From Thiobacillus denitrificans (GTDB lineage Bacteria; Pseudomonadota; Gammaproteobacteria; Burkholderiales; Thiobacillaceae), in NCBI GenBank assembly GCA_020725005.1, contig DYFW01000010.1:1-40850 (forward strand): a stretch of 40,850 bases of DNA, given 5' to 3'. Position 1 is the stretch's first letter. Each line of letters begins with the position of its first letter. The notes under the pieces were generated by a model, which saw only the letters and a program-made list of their open reading frames with translations, was not told where the DNA came from and did not search any database. The position numbers and the translations under genes are program-made. Of this stretch, positions 39,707-40,850 are shown in pieces.

Positions 39707-40850
39707 ATGTTTGAACTGATGGATGTAGACACCCAGGATGCGGTGATCAAGGTGATCGGCGTCGGTGGCTGCGGCGGCAACGCGGTCGACCACATGATCA
39801 GCTCGGGCTTGAGCGGCGTGGAGTTCATCGCCATCAACACCGATGCGCAGGCGCTTGCGCGCAACCAGGCCAAGGTGCAGCTGCAGCTCGGCAACGCGGT
39901 GACCAAGGGCCTGGGCGCGGGCGCCAATCCCGACATCGGACGCGAAGCTGCGCTGGAAGACCGCGAGCGCATCGCCGAGCTGATCGACGGCGCCGACATG
40001 CTGTTCATCACCGCCGGCATGGGCGGCGGCACCGGCACCGGCGCGGCGCCTGTGGTCGCCGAGGTTGCCAAGGAGCTCGGTATCCTCACCGTGGCGGTGG
40101 TGACCAAGCCCTTCCTGTTCGAAGGCCGTCGCGTGCGCGCCGCCAACGCCGGCATCGAGGCCCTGAGCCGCCACGTCGACTCGCTGATCATCATCCCCAA
40201 CGAGAAGCTGATGCAGGTGCTGGGTGACGACGTCACCATGCTCGATGCGTTCAAGGCCGCCAACAACGTGCTGTATGGCGCGGTCGGCGGCATCGCCGAA
40301 GTGATCAACTGCCCGGGCCTGGTCAACGTCGACTTCGCCGACGTGCGCACCGTGATGAGCGAAATGGGCATGGCGATGATGGGCTCCGCCCAGGCGAGCG
40401 GCGACAACCGCGCGCGCATCGCCGCCGAGCAGGCGGTGGCGAGCCCGCTGCTGGAAGACGTGAACCTGGCCGGTGCGCGCGGCGTGCTGGTCAACATCAC
40501 CGCGTCGTCGACCGTCAAGATGCGCGAGATCCACGAGGTGATGAACACGATCAAGAGCTTCACTGCCGAGGAGGCGACGGTGATCGTCGGCCAGGTGATC
40601 GACGACAGCATGGAAGACACGCTGCGCGTCACCATGGTCGCGACCGGACTCGGCAGCCCGGTCGCGCGTTCGCAGCCAAAGCCGGTGCAGATCGTGCGCG
40701 AGGCCACCTACGGCCAGCCGATCGCGACGGAAATCGACGACGGCGTGCCCAACGTGATCATCAACCGGCGCAGCCGCACGGTGCAGGCCATGAGCGATTC
40801 GGGCATCGACACGCTCGACATTCCGGCCTTCCTGCGCCGCCAGGCTGACT
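39707..40850 (+). CDS. ftsZ: Cell division GTPase FtsZ (only the stop codon is beyond the window)
   Basis: The 381 codons visible cover the whole tubulin-like protein. MFELMD at the start, KVIGVGGCGGNAVDHM, the tubulin signature GGGTGTGAAP (about 107-116), the T7 region NVDFADVRTVM, and the C-terminal conserved peptide DTLDIPAFLRRQAD that binds FtsA and ZipA. After that peptide one base (T) remains, so a stop probably follows directly. GAGGAGAG precedes the ATG. It is separated from ftsA by 131 bases with a strong hairpin, the largest gap in the operon. Confidence 0.97.
   Translation, partial: MFELMDVDTQDAVIKVIGVGGCGGNAVDHMISSGLSGVEFIAINTDAQALARNQAKVQLQLGNAVTKGLGAGANPDIGREAALEDRERIAELIDGADMLFITAGMGGGTGTGAAPVVAEVAKELGILTVAVVTKPFLFEGRRVRAANAGIEALSRHVDSLIIIPNEKLMQVLGDDVTMLDAFKAANNVLYGAVGGIAEVINCPGLVNVDFADVRTVMSEMGMAMMGSAQASGDNRARIAAEQAVASPLLEDVNLAGARGVLVNITASSTVKMREIHEVMNTIKSFTAEEATVIVGQVIDDSMEDTLRVTMVATGLGSPVARSQPKPVQIVREATYGQPIATEIDDGVPNVIINRRSRTVQAMSDSGIDTLDIPAFLRRQAD

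Overview
The window is GC-rich and densely packed, and every sizeable gene matches a proteobacterial family. The gene set and order point to a betaproteobacterium, most likely a Thiobacillus-like (Hydrogenophilales/Nitrosomonadales) sulfur-oxidising chemolithotroph. The evidence is groESL under a CIRCE element, a SoxX-SoxA type cytochrome, a class A RNase P RNA next to the dcw cluster, and the rsmI/yraN/diaA/BON-lipoprotein group. The genus is an inference; no rRNA gene is present to fix it.

Layout. (1) 1-1345, minus strand: groL (cut by the window edge) and groS, read from a promoter whose -10 abuts a perfect CIRCE operator. (2) 1350-2651: bioA (biotin synthesis). (3) 2690-8323, plus strand: a TetR regulator with a palindrome in its promoter, a cytochrome c'-like protein, an HlyD-type adaptor, an FtsX-type ABC permease, its ATPase, and a beta-CASP metallo-beta-lactamase-fold RNase-like protein. 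The last two junctions overlap. (4) 8351-9205, minus: a small exported trypsin-like protease. (5) 9219-11527: a tviB/tviC-like pair for UDP-HexNAcA synthesis. (6) 11545-12828, minus: a three-haem SoxX-SoxA fusion. (7) 13041-16362: an HDOD-GAF protein, dacB (PBP4) and a 71-residue membrane protein coupled to dacB. (8) 16421-19989, minus: a five-gene operon yraN-diaA-BON lipoprotein-ubiD-PyrR-like phosphoribosyltransferase. (9) 19997-21882, plus: rsmI-pyrC. (10) 21882-22482, minus: a terminator and a DUF1269-type membrane protein. (11) rnpB at about 22577-22883.

(12) 23026-40850 is a complete division and cell-wall (dcw) operon: mraZ-rsmH-ftsL-ftsI-murE-murF-mraY-murD-ftsW-murG-murC-murB-ddl-ftsQ-ftsA-ftsZ. 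It starts from a strong sigma-70 promoter overlapped by four TGGxx MraZ-type repeats with an exact 10-nt period. ftsZ is complete to its C-terminal peptide and lacks only the stop codon. Nearly all junctions are ATGA/GTGA/TGATG overlaps, so translation is coupled along the operon.

The most notable non-routine signals are as follows. A roughly 104-bp inverted-repeat element sits exactly in the ddl/ftsQ junction, flanked by a 6-bp ATGAAC duplication, and carries a 37-codon ORF that overlaps both neighbours. The SoxX-SoxA fusion stands alone. A cytochrome c', an ABC exporter and an RNase-like protein share one operon. A perfect 13-bp hairpin covers the ftsA stop codon. The rnpB-mraZ gap holds competing hairpins and a perfect DnaA box. 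I found no CRISPR array, tRNA, rRNA, IS transposase or prophage gene. No stretch longer than about 300 bases lacks a gene.
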